Shown here in pieces: positions 11,374 to 21,044 of a stretch of DNA of 64,000 nt. The stretch is from Oryzias latipes. Taxonomy: Eukaryota > Chordata > Actinopteri > Beloniformes > Adrianichthyidae. The stretch spans positions 9,453,261 to 9,517,260 of the forward strand of contig NC_019866.2 of assembly GCF_002234675.1 (NCBI RefSeq), read 5' to 3'. The notes under the pieces were generated by a model, which was not told the DNA's origin, did no database searches, and was given only the letters and a program-made list of their open reading frames with translations. The position numbers were made by a program, and so were the translations under genes. The first letter of the stretch is position 1. The number at the start of each line of letters is the position of its first letter.

Positions 11374-12947
11374 TCACACTGGGAGAATCTGTTCCAGCGC
11401 GTCACGCGTGCTCTGGCCCAGTTTATCTGGAAACCTAACACTGAAGTCCAGGATCATGTCCCCTCTCTTGGTCGGACACTTGGACAGTGGAAGCCCTTCT
11501 CCGACAATTCGCTTCTTCATTCCAGGTTTGACGACGTCTTTGGAGGTTACGGTGATGGTCCTTCCATCCAGAGTAGGGGCTTTGATCGTGCAGCCACATA
11601 ACGCCTGGAGACGACGAGGAAAAAGGTTAGCAACTCCGGGGTGTTAGCCAAAACAATGCTTTCATGAGGGCAAACTTACCTCTTTGAGGGTTATTTTTGC
11701 AGGATAAACTATATCCGAGCCTTCTCTTTTGAACACAGGATGAGGCTTGTCTTTGACCACAAACACCACATCTGCAGGAATGTTGGTGGGAGTTTGATCG
11801 CCTTCCCTGGGAAACGTTATTTTGGTGCCTTCCTTCCAGCCACGCTTTATATCCACCGTTAAAATCTTGTCTTCGGTGCGCATGGTGCAGCCGTCGGGAC
11901 TCAGTCTCTTCCGAGAAATCTTCATCTTCTTGGTGCAGCCCGAGAAAACCTCCTCGAGGCTCAGGTTCAGCTCATGGAGCACCGGCGGGTCCTTCTTCTT
12001 TCCCTGTGTGTGAAGGTTCCCTTGGGGGAATTTATAGGATCTGTGAAAGCCGCCGATCCCCCCAACGCCGAACGCAGAAAAGGGATCGTTGATGTCCATG
12101 TCCTCCTCTCCATTTTGGGAGAAGAAGTGCTCGAACGGACTCCGACCTCCGAAGAACTCTGCAAAAATGGCGTGGGGGTCTCCATTGAAGGTGTAGCTGA
12201 AATTTGGTCCGCTGTGTCCTGCAGCATTGTCCGGGCCCTTCAGTCCTGATGGGATAAACAGTGAGGGTGAAGCAAGAAAGTAAAATGTGTGCATGATGGA
12301 TAGAAACATTTTCAACATTTCTGAAATGAAAATGTGGAAAATAATGCTCTAAAGTTTATAACAAATCAGCATCTGCTAACAGTAAAAATGATCACTAATT
12401 ATAAAATTTGCAATTTCCACATTGAAAAAGCAGAAACAGCTGTTTTCCCGCCAAACACAACATCTGTTTTAACGATGAAACACGGAAGAGCACGAATCCG
12501 ATTATTATTGAGGATAACCCGCAGTTATCATACGACTACCGGGGGGGGGGGGGGGGGGGGGGGGTACGCTTCTTGGGCTCCGTGGGGTTGGAGCCCACGC
12601 TTTTCTACGATAGCTGCTGCTGGGGGTGGTGGAGGTGGTGGGGGCATAGTTACGCAAATGCACTCGTTTACTGAGGGTTACACAACACCGCGATACGGCG
12701 TGCAAAGCTAGCAAGACAGGCGATGCGTTCAGGTACCTTCTTCTCCGTAGCGGTCGTAGATCTCCCTTTTCTTCGCATCACTGAGGACGTCGTAAGCTTC
12801 AGCGATCTCTTTGAATTTGTCTTCAGCTCCGGGGGATTTGTTCTTGTCCGGATGGAAGCGCAGAGCCTGCTTTCTGTACGCCTTCTTTATCTCGTCTTCG
12901 GACACATCTTTAGCTATCCCTAGCACATTATAGTAGTCTTTGCCCAT
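11374..12947 (-). CDS. dnajb1: DnaJ homolog subfamily B member 1 (HSP40)
   Basis: Three coding exons, 12947-12737, 12245-11680 and 11604-11374, give 335 residues against 340 in human DNAJB1. The J domain spans about residues 1-70 with the essential HPD at 32-34 (FHPDKN). The glycine/phenylalanine linker follows, with [19 protein letters not shown]. The two beta-barrel substrate-binding domains include [14 protein letters not shown] and [17 protein letters not shown], and the tail ends in EQILPV. It is a class B J-protein that stimulates HSP70 ATPase activity in the cytosol and nucleus. DNAJB4 and DNAJB5 are close relatives. DNAJB1 is preferred because gipc1 and tecr flank it, as in human. Exon 1 ends in phase 1. 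The promoter carries a heat-shock element, listed separately. Confidence 0.95.
12541..12564 (+). repeat. G24 homopolymer in dnajb1 intron 1
   Basis: A run of 24 G on the plus strand (C on the dnajb1 transcript strand). A second G-rich stretch of GGTGG motifs lies near 12620-12645. The run length may vary or be a sequencing or assembly estimate. Confidence 0.95.
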
Positions 12948-13019
12948 CACAATGCTCGGTCTTCTCTGCTAACACTTCATGAAAAACATCGCCGGTGTCG
13001 ACGCCACCTCCAGCCGGTC

Positions 13020-13200
13020 ATGTGTTTTCGTCAAGTTGTTTCTTTCTCCGCCGCGGCTGCTGTCAGTGTCACTTCGAGCAACAACAACAGCTCTCGAGGT
13101 GTTGGTGAAAATCCCAAAGCAAAGAGAAAATGTCAGTTAACGGCAAACGACCGACACAGAACAACTTGTTCCAAAAGACGCGACTGTGCGCCGGCGCCGC
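13020..13200 (-). promoter_or_regulatory. dnajb1: dnajb1 CpG-rich 5' region
   Basis: CpG-rich DNA directly upstream of the start codon, without a TATA box that I can see. It most likely holds the 5' UTR and core promoter of dnajb1. Confidence 0.45.
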
Positions 13201-13221
13201 GCTGGACAGAAGCCGGGCGAA

Positions 13222-13234
13222 GAAACTTCTGGAA
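13222..13234. promoter_or_regulatory. dnajb1: Heat-shock element, three perfect units
   Basis: AGAAACTTCTGGAAA (13221-13235) is three alternating nGAAn units in exact 5-bp register, the canonical binding site for trimeric HSF1. It lies about 275 bp upstream of the dnajb1 start codon. A further two-unit site, TTCATGAA, is at 13243-13250. Heat induction of dnajb1 through HSF1 is well established in vertebrates. Confidence 0.85.
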
Positions 13235-13594
13235 AAAGCGGCTTCATGAAGTGTAGCATCACTGCTGAGTCGAGATGATTCACTCCCAACAACTTCCGGT
13301 TTCGTGCCGAGTAGGCGGAAGTGAAGAGTACATTGAGAAAAAAGATGCATAAACGCTGTTTTTGTCCTCACATACCTAATTCAAAATATTGTTTTCAGAT
13401 AATAAATATTTTTATAAATACTTAAGAAATTACGTTTTTTCTAGTGGGCTAGTTTATATAATTTTAACTGGAAACCTTAATATACATTTTAGCTAAAGCA
13501 CTTAGTTCTCTGAATACATAAGCAAACACTACTTTTGTTTTGTCTAAAAAAAGTTAAAATATCATTCTCTGGTCATGTGAACGTTTTAAACGAA

Positions 13595-14655
13595 TTGGCA
13601 AACACCTTTGACACAAGGTTTTCACAAGCTGTTGCTGGTATTTTGGCCCATTCCTCCATGCAGATCTCCTTTACAGCAGTGTTATTTCGTCTGGGTAAAT
13701 CTTTAGAGGGATGGGTAACACATCCCTCCAAAGATTTTCTATGGGGTTGAGATCTGGAGACTCGCTAGGCCATTCCAGGACCTTGAAATGCTTCTTAGGA
13801 AGCCTCTCCTATTTTACATGAGCAGTGTGTTTGGGATCGTTGTCGGATGCAACCCAGCATTCTTTCTCCTCCAAACACGACAAGTAGAGTTCTTACCAAA
13901 AAGTTCTGTTTTGGTTTCATCTGACCATAGGACATTCTCCCAATTCTTTTCTGGATCATCCAAATGCTCTCTAGCAAACTTTAGACGGGCCTGCACATGT
14001 ACTGGCTTTAGCAAGGGGGACTCGTTTGGTACTGCACGATTTGAGTCCCTGGCAGTGTAGTGTGTTACTGATGGTAGCCTTTGTTACTTTGGTCCTGGCT
14101 CTTGTGATCATTTTGACCCAATTGGGTGAGATCTTGCGGGGAGCCCCAGATGGAGGGAGATCATCAGTGGTCTTGTATGTCTTCCATTTAATTGCTCCCA
14201 CAGTTGATTTCTTCACACCAAGCTGCTTACGTATTGCAGACTCAGTCTTCTTAGCCTGGTGCAGGTCAACAATTTGGTTTCTGGTGTCCTTAGACAGCTC
14301 TTTGGTCTTGGCCATTGTGGAGTTTGGAGTGTGACTGTTTGAGGTTAGGTTGTGGACAGGTGTCGATTATATAGATAACTAGTTCAAACAGGTGCCATTA
14401 ATACAGGTAACGAGTGTACAGGTCTGTGAAAGCCAGAAATCTTGCTTGTTTGTTGGTGACCAAATACTTATTTTCCACTATGACTTGCAAATAAATTCTT
14501 AAAAAATCAGACAATGTGATTTTCTGTATTTTTTTCGCACTTTGTCTCTCATTCTCTCTCACATCTATGATGAAAATTAAAGGCATTTATCATCTTTTTG
14601 GGTGGGAAAACTTACACAATTAGTGGCTGACTAAATACCTTTTTGTCCCACTGTT
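13595..14655 (-). mobile_element. Degenerate Tc1-like transposon (second family)
   Basis: Minus-strand transposase starts with [20 protein letters not shown] at 14315. It continues through the helix-turn-helix ([13 protein letters not shown]) and [14 protein letters not shown], then, with frame breaks and internal deletions, through [13 protein letters not shown], the NDPKHTA-type aspartate block and [16 protein letters not shown]. The right terminus reads inward as CAGTGGGACAAAAAGG, the end typical of this widespread fish family. The left terminus is not recognisable. About 1.06 kb remains against a consensus of about 1.5 kb, so the copy is non-functional. Confidence 0.88.
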
Positions 14656-14659
14656 TACC

Positions 14660-15580
14660 TGAATAAAACTTCATTTTTGTTGTGTATTTTATATTTCCTT
14701 TTTTTTTAATCTTCTTTCTAAAATTATTTTAAATTATTCTCAGCGAAGCAATAATCTGCTGCTATGATGTGGTGAAGATTATAAAAGGGGTTATATAGAC
14801 ATTATTATGGTATTTAAAGTACAGGTTATTTTCTATGTATTTTTTGATGTTTTATTATATATTTATTATATAGTAATACATTTAAATTATTTAATGTGAC
14901 GATAAAGCTTCAGGAAATAAAAATGAAGTTAAATCATTCAGTAGAAGCATGGAGAACGATTTGGATTTAATTTTACCTAAAAAAAAAAAACAAAAGGTCA
15001 AATTTAACTTGTTTGTTTTACAGCCTGCTTGTACTCCTTGTTATAAATAGATCCCAGGATATAGATATACAGTTGGTTCTGCACGATGACCCAGTGCGAT
15101 GACAGGTATCTCTGATCTTCTCCCAGTCAGATTTAGCCTCTAGCTCCTTCTGCCACAAACTTTCTACCTTATAGTAATTTAAAATGTCCAAATCACAAAT
15201 AACTCTGAATAAAGCAGACCCAGCAGTTTTTTTTATCTTCAACTCCGATTGAGAGAAGAACACCAGCTTGACCACAAGGTCTGGGGGAGGAGTTGGAGTG
15301 TAGCTATGAATGCCTCCAAATGGACACTAAGTAGGCAGGATTTATGTTTGTTAAATCTAATAAAGAGTGTTTGGGCATTTGTTGGTGGTTAGAGTTGCAT
15401 TCGTCTTCTCAAGGTTACCAAGCCAGAGCCGAGCAAATCAGGCGATTTAAATTTAGCCTTGCAAATGGTGCACTATGGATTATGTCTTGGAGCTCTCCAG
15501 TTTCGTCTTCAGTGCGTTTTGTTGCATGGGTGGGGGGATTGTGGACCTCCTAGAGGGTGTTTGTCAGGCGAGGAGCTGGT
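14660..15580. other. Intergenic DNA upstream of tecr
   Basis: AT-rich to about 15000, then mixed. No exon is recognised. The tecr promoter is probably toward the right end, but no element can be assigned. Confidence 0.35.
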
Positions 15581-15870
15581 TCTCACTCCGCTTCATGAAC
15601 TCAGACCGGCTCTCCTTTGACTCTCCTCTTTCCTTTTTCTTCACCTCTGCAATCTTATGAGTTTTTCTTCTGTCTGGGAAAGAAGGCGATCCCATTTCTT
15701 ATTCAGTCGGAGCGATATCAAGGGGGGCCTAAAGACACAGCACATGACATCCGAGCTGGACTGAGAGAGAACAGGGAGCTACTGCACATACCAGCCAAAG
15801 GCAAGCAGCCGAGCTGCACTATCAAAGACTGTTTCGCCAGGTCTGCTGAGGTTTGGGATCAAGCTGTATC

Positions 15871-18800
15871 ATGGATATACTGGCCTTAGAGGCAAAGAAT
15901 GCAAATGTAGCCGATGCCGAGAAGAAGCCTACACCAAAGCCAAAAGCAAAACAGCCCAAAAAGGCTAAGAGGATTGTTTATTTCGAGGTGGAAATTTTGG
16001 ACCTGAAGACTAAAGAGAAACTGCTGCTGCTGGACAAGGTGGGTGTCAGAGTAAAAGAGAAAGTTGGAATAACGCTGGTATTTAATGTTTTAGGAGACTA
16101 ATATCCTAATCACTCTTTATTTAGGTTTACAGTATTTATATCGAGGTAGAGAACAACTTTATTTTAGCTCCACCTCAACTATAAACCACGCATTGCATGT
16201 AAGACTTTAGAGGTTCCCTGTCTAAGTGCAGCCATTATCAGTTCTACAACTGTTCGGTTAGGTTTGAAGTTGGGAGGTGAGAATTATCTTCTGATCTGAC
16301 TGGAATTTTCTGATGCAGCAAAAGCCACATGCTGATGCCACCTGCAGCCATCACAGAGACAAGCAGGCTTGATTAGCAGCTCATAAAATGTTCAGTGTTG
16401 TGCTCCAAACATTCAGGCTCAGGTTACAACTGGAAATGTGGTCAATTGCAAGACCTCCATAATCCAAGACAAGAGTGTCAGAGGTGATACTTCCTGCTAA
16501 TTCACAGAATCAGCTTTTCTTGATTGCATTTGCTCTTTGCAATTTGATTATAGGTGGAGCCAACTGCAACTGTGTTGGATATTAAAGCTTTGTTTCACAA
16601 ATCATGTGAGTTTATCATCTGTTTAGTCTACAACTGAACAATACTGTTTTATTTTGAAAAATTCTAAGTAAATGTCTAAGTAAATTTAGTCAAAAGTGAG
16701 ACTCCTGGATGTTTCATTGACAGATCCAAAGTGGTATCCCGCCAGGCAGTCTCTACGTTTGGATCCAAGTATGTTTGCATGATTCTTCTCATTTGCAAAT
16801 CTCAATGTGATGCTGGTGTTGTAACGCCATGCTGTGTTGTTCCTCAGAGACCAAGAGTCTCAGGGATGAGGAAGTCCTCCAAACACTTCCTGTGGGAACC
16901 ACTGCCAGCTTTTATTTCAGTGACCTCGGACCCCAGCTCACATGGGGAACGGTGAGCCAGCCCACGCTGTGTTTACACACGGTGGCACCGAATGTGAAGT
17001 CAGAAATGATTCCATTACTCTTTGCTCTTTCAATTGTCCTAACTTTATTGCCTCTCAACGGTCTGCTTTTTGCACACTTTGCATGTTTTTCATCAATTGC
17101 ACTTAATTTTTTGCACATCGCCAGCATCTCTGACATTTCTGTGCTTTAAATATAAACACTCAACAACTCTTGCATATAAATATCTGCCTGCAGTGACACA
17201 GGAGTGACTCGCAGTGGTTCACTTTTCCGCTCCTCCTCTACCGCCTGTCCTCTGGGCCGGGACATATAATCTCATGGCCCCATTTCCCCCACAGGTGTTT
17301 ATCCCTCTGACCTCTCACTTGTGCGTCTTTATTCACCCTTACATACTTGATCTCTTCATTCCCTGTCGTTTCTAACCCCAATACAAGCCCCAGCACTCTC
17401 CCGGGGATTCGGGGCAATACTGGTGTGGGTGGAGACGCATGAGGCGGTGAACTGCTGATTCAGGAATCTGTGTCACCACCAGCTGAGCTGCTTCTTTGGA
17501 TCCTATCATTTGTAAAAAGGTCTTACAAGCTGGCTGGTGTTGAACAGTATTACTGTCACTTTGAATGCCACAGTGGCACAGGGGCTGACCAGGATTGGTA
17601 AAATGAGCTGCTAGAGGAGCCACTGGTGTCAGTTACCAGTGTCATCTTCATGTTCTGTTGTTTGATAAAAAAAAAAAAACAACCTTTTGACACAAAATGA
17701 GTCTGATAGTTTCGCTTTATGAAAAAAGAAAGGACTGTTTTTTGTGTTTTTCTTCAGGTTTTCCTCGCCGAAAGTGTTGGTCCACTAGTCCTCTACTTAA
17801 TGTTTTACTTCCGCCTTCCCTTCATATACTCTCCAAAATACGACTTCACCAGCAGCAAGCACTGGGTGGTGCAGTGAGTGTGGTTTGATTTCTTGGATCT
17901 GCAAACATGCAAATGCTCAGCTGACTATATCAGAGAGATGTATATTACACCTTATCATTCTGGTTATTGTTTCTTCCTCTGCAGCTTGGCCTGCATGTGT
18001 CACTCCTTCCACTACATCAAAAGGATTCTGGAAACTCTGTTTGTCCACCGTATATCCCACGGGACCATGCCCCTCAGAAACATTTTTAAGGTCCACATTT
18101 GCAGTTTTGAACTGATTTGGCTTCCAACCTCTTAAAGCTGAGCCACATCTCCACAGGGCCTCATCCAGGCACTTTGACTTATTATGGTCCCACTTTCTGT
18201 TCCAGAACTGCGGCTATTACTGGTGCTCTGCAGCTTGGATGGCGTATTACATCAACCATCCGCTTTACACCACTCCCTGTAAGTGCTGACCCCCACTGTA
18301 CTCGCTTTAGCTCATCACTGGAAGTTGATATCTTAAGTCTTTCCTTTACGACAACAGTATACGGACAGCAGCAGGTGAACGCAGGTCTTTACATTTTCTT
18401 GGTAAGTTCAGTAAGATCACAATTTCTGATATAAAACCAACACCTTGCTGGAGTGGGGATGGTTCATTTTTGGACACTTTTATTCCTGCAGTTTTGTCAA
18501 GTGGGGAATTTTTCTATCCATGTTGTGCTGCGTAACCTGAAACAACCAGGTATGTCTTTTGTGGACTAATTCTTGTCATTTAATTTAAGAAAATAAAGCT
18601 TTGCTTAATCTAAGGTTTTGTTGTTTTTTTTAGGTTCAAAGGTCAAAAAGATTCCTTATCCAACAAGAAATCCCTTCACCTGGATTTTTTGGCTGGTTTC
18701 ATGTCCCAATTACACATATGAAGTAAGTAGCTCATTTTAAGGTTTTTATCGTTTAATTTGACCTTTTTTATTAAAGTAAGAAATCATTTGTTGTTTGTAC

Positions 18801-19385
18801 GTAATTTACTATACAGTGTGTTTATTTGCTGAAACCAACTGTACCTTCCTGACTACCAGCAATGCAAATGTGTCCTCTGTAGAGGACATTCTAAACCTAA
18901 ATATCTCACAAACCTGCAACCTCCTGAAATATCTAATTTTGGTATTTACAAAGGACATTTTGAGCTTTTCATTGAAACCAAATGTGAAGGGCTGGGACTT
19001 TTGGTGGATTTAAAAGAATTGTAACTGGACATTTTCTTTTTTATTTATTTTCATGTCAGGGGGGTATAATTCTGTGCACAGGACAAGGGTCACTGACATT
19101 GGAGTGCATTTCTCATGCAAAACCTTTACTTTTGCTGCCACCTACTGGCCAAAAGCAGGTAATGTCCTATAACGCGTGTGTGTGTCTGTGTGTTAAACCT
19201 TTTGCTCACAGCTAGGCTCCTGGATTGGCTTCACAGTGATGACCCAGTGTGTGCCTGTGGCTCTTTTCACCCTCGTGGCCTTCATCCAAATGACTGTGTG
19301 GGCTAAAGGGAAGCACCGCAGCTACTTGAAGGAGTTCAGAGATTATCCCACACTCCGCTCCTCCATACTGCCCTTCATCGTATAG
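15871..19385 (+). CDS. tecr: Very-long-chain (trans-2,3-) enoyl-CoA reductase
   Basis: Eleven coding exons: 15871-16038, 16554-16605, 16724-16768, 16848-16951, 17758-17873, 17985-18090, 18206-18278, 18358-18401, 18492-18549, 18634-18722 and 19212-19385. The phases agree and give 342 residues against 308 in human TECR. After a Lys/Pro-rich N-terminal extension of about 34 residues comes the ubiquitin-like domain ([15 protein letters not shown] to [11 protein letters not shown]). A multi-pass membrane steroid-reductase-type domain follows, with [44 protein letters not shown] and [16 protein letters not shown]. The enzyme does the last reduction of microsomal fatty-acid elongation, NADPH-dependent, in the ER membrane. 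TECRL was considered, but [11 protein letters not shown] and PVGTT fit TECR. The exon 8 acceptor is the least certain boundary. Confidence 0.93.
17160..17757. other. Most of tecr intron 4
   Basis: Nothing coding is visible. Pyrimidine-rich stretches and one A12 run near 17669-17680 are present. Confidence 0.4.
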
Positions 19386-19517
19386 GGAGGGGGGGTGGAG
19401 CAATCCCACACCCTGGAACCCAGCACTTACTGAGGTTGATAAGGGGCTTCTCTATCCCCTGCGGAAATGATTTCTGAGTATTGGAATGACTGTAGGACTG
19501 TCAAACGAGGGCGGTGA

Positions 19518-19523
19518 AATAAA
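19518..19523 (+). terminator. tecr: tecr poly(A) signal
   Basis: AATAAA about 130 bases after the tecr stop codon. A second AATAAA on the same strand at 19996-20001 is a possible distal site. Confidence 0.65.
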
Positions 19524-20030
19524 CAAAGTCTTACTTTATTGCTGAACGCAGTCTAGACAAAAAAATATGAATGTGAAATACGGAGTTTATATTTTGCTAC
19601 TTTCTTTCTTGAATTGTCAGATGTTCAGAGCAGAGCTTCTTGTTTGATCATTTTCATAGCTTTGGCAGTCACTGAGATTACCAGCAGGAGTCTGCAGAGC
19701 CAAACTGGTTCCTGGCCAGGAGCAGACGATGCTCCAGGTCGCACATTTCATGCAATAGGATCCCCAGGTGACCTTATAACTGTGAAAATGTTGTTTTGTG
19801 AATGTAGGTTTCACACAGAGAGCAGTGCTGATTAAACCTGTGGATTAAGCCAGAAAAATGTGGCGGTAATTGAAAATCCTTCTGCGAGGAAAACATTGGG
19901 TGTAAAAGCAACAGTCTAATCAGATGTGAGGTTTTACCATCAGATAAAACTGGAGCTGTATACAAATGTTGTTGGTTTACAGATAATTCAGGATCAATAA
20001 ATGATAAAACAAGTAAACAGAGACGCAAGT

Positions 20031-21044
20031 TTTATTTGCAGATCTGGAAGAAGTCTCTGAACTACAGATAAAAAGGTCAGGAAATACACTGAAGATGAAG
20101 ACAACACAATGTGGAATGTTACAATTCAAGTGGATGGCTTGGATCAAAACTCAAAGTGAGACCAGACAGTTGTAAACAGAGGTAAAGATACAATATTGAA
20201 TTCATAGATGTGTCTGCTTCATTAACGGATGCTGAGCAGCTATACAGAATTTACAAGGGTACACTTAGTTTGGACAATAAGGGGTTTTTCGTAAGTTAAT
20301 TTGCTCGTGTATAAAAGCATATTTTACCAAGCTGCATATTTTCAGGTCACAAGTTTCTGGAATCATTTCCCAAAATGTGATGATGTTGGACCACAATCTT
20401 TGACTTAAGACAGCATCGGGGGTGCGTGTGTGTGTGTGTGTGTGTGTGAAGTCTTGGTGTTTCATCCGGGTTTTATCCACCAAAGACTGCATCCACAGCA
20501 GCAGCTACTGAAGGAATGACAGGTGAGGAATCAAACTCTTTACACATTTACAGCCTAACTTAGTTTGGAAACATTTGAATCCACTTCTAAAAAAAAAAAG
20601 AAAAAAGCTAAACACACAACTGATGTGCTTTGCATTTTTGCATGACTTAAAGTTTTAGAAAGTGAACACATGGAGAACATCCCAATGCGAGACAACTCAG
20701 CCCTGCAGCTCATCGCTTCATTAGGTGCATTGGATGGTTTAGATATTGCAGGAAAGCCACTGCTGCGCCATGCTTCACCTGCAGCAGCTTCTTCTCCAGC
20801 GAACAAAAGTCAACGTAACAACCATTTGAAAAAGCAAAGACCACAATGAGAGGTAGGATGACTGTCTTATAGTTTCTGGTCATTCTCACAGTGAAGGTGA
20901 ATTCCACCGCAGCCTGCCCACCCACCCCCTCCCTCCACACCCGCTCCAACACATGAATGCATGTGGGTGGTGGAATCCCGACAGGAAAAGGGACTGCATC
21001 AGAGTTTGAGTCAGCGCAGCACTGTCTGCCGCCACCAATCATCT
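20031..21044 (-). other. samd1: samd1 3' UTR with poly(A) signal
   Basis: AATAAA on the minus strand at 20036-20031 suits a 3' UTR of about 1 kb. The UTR holds a GT microsatellite at 20425-20448. It converges on tecr, with about 0.5 kb between the two poly(A) signals. Confidence 0.55.
20425..20448. repeat. GT microsatellite
   Basis: About twelve GT units, within the likely samd1 3' UTR. Confidence 0.9.
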
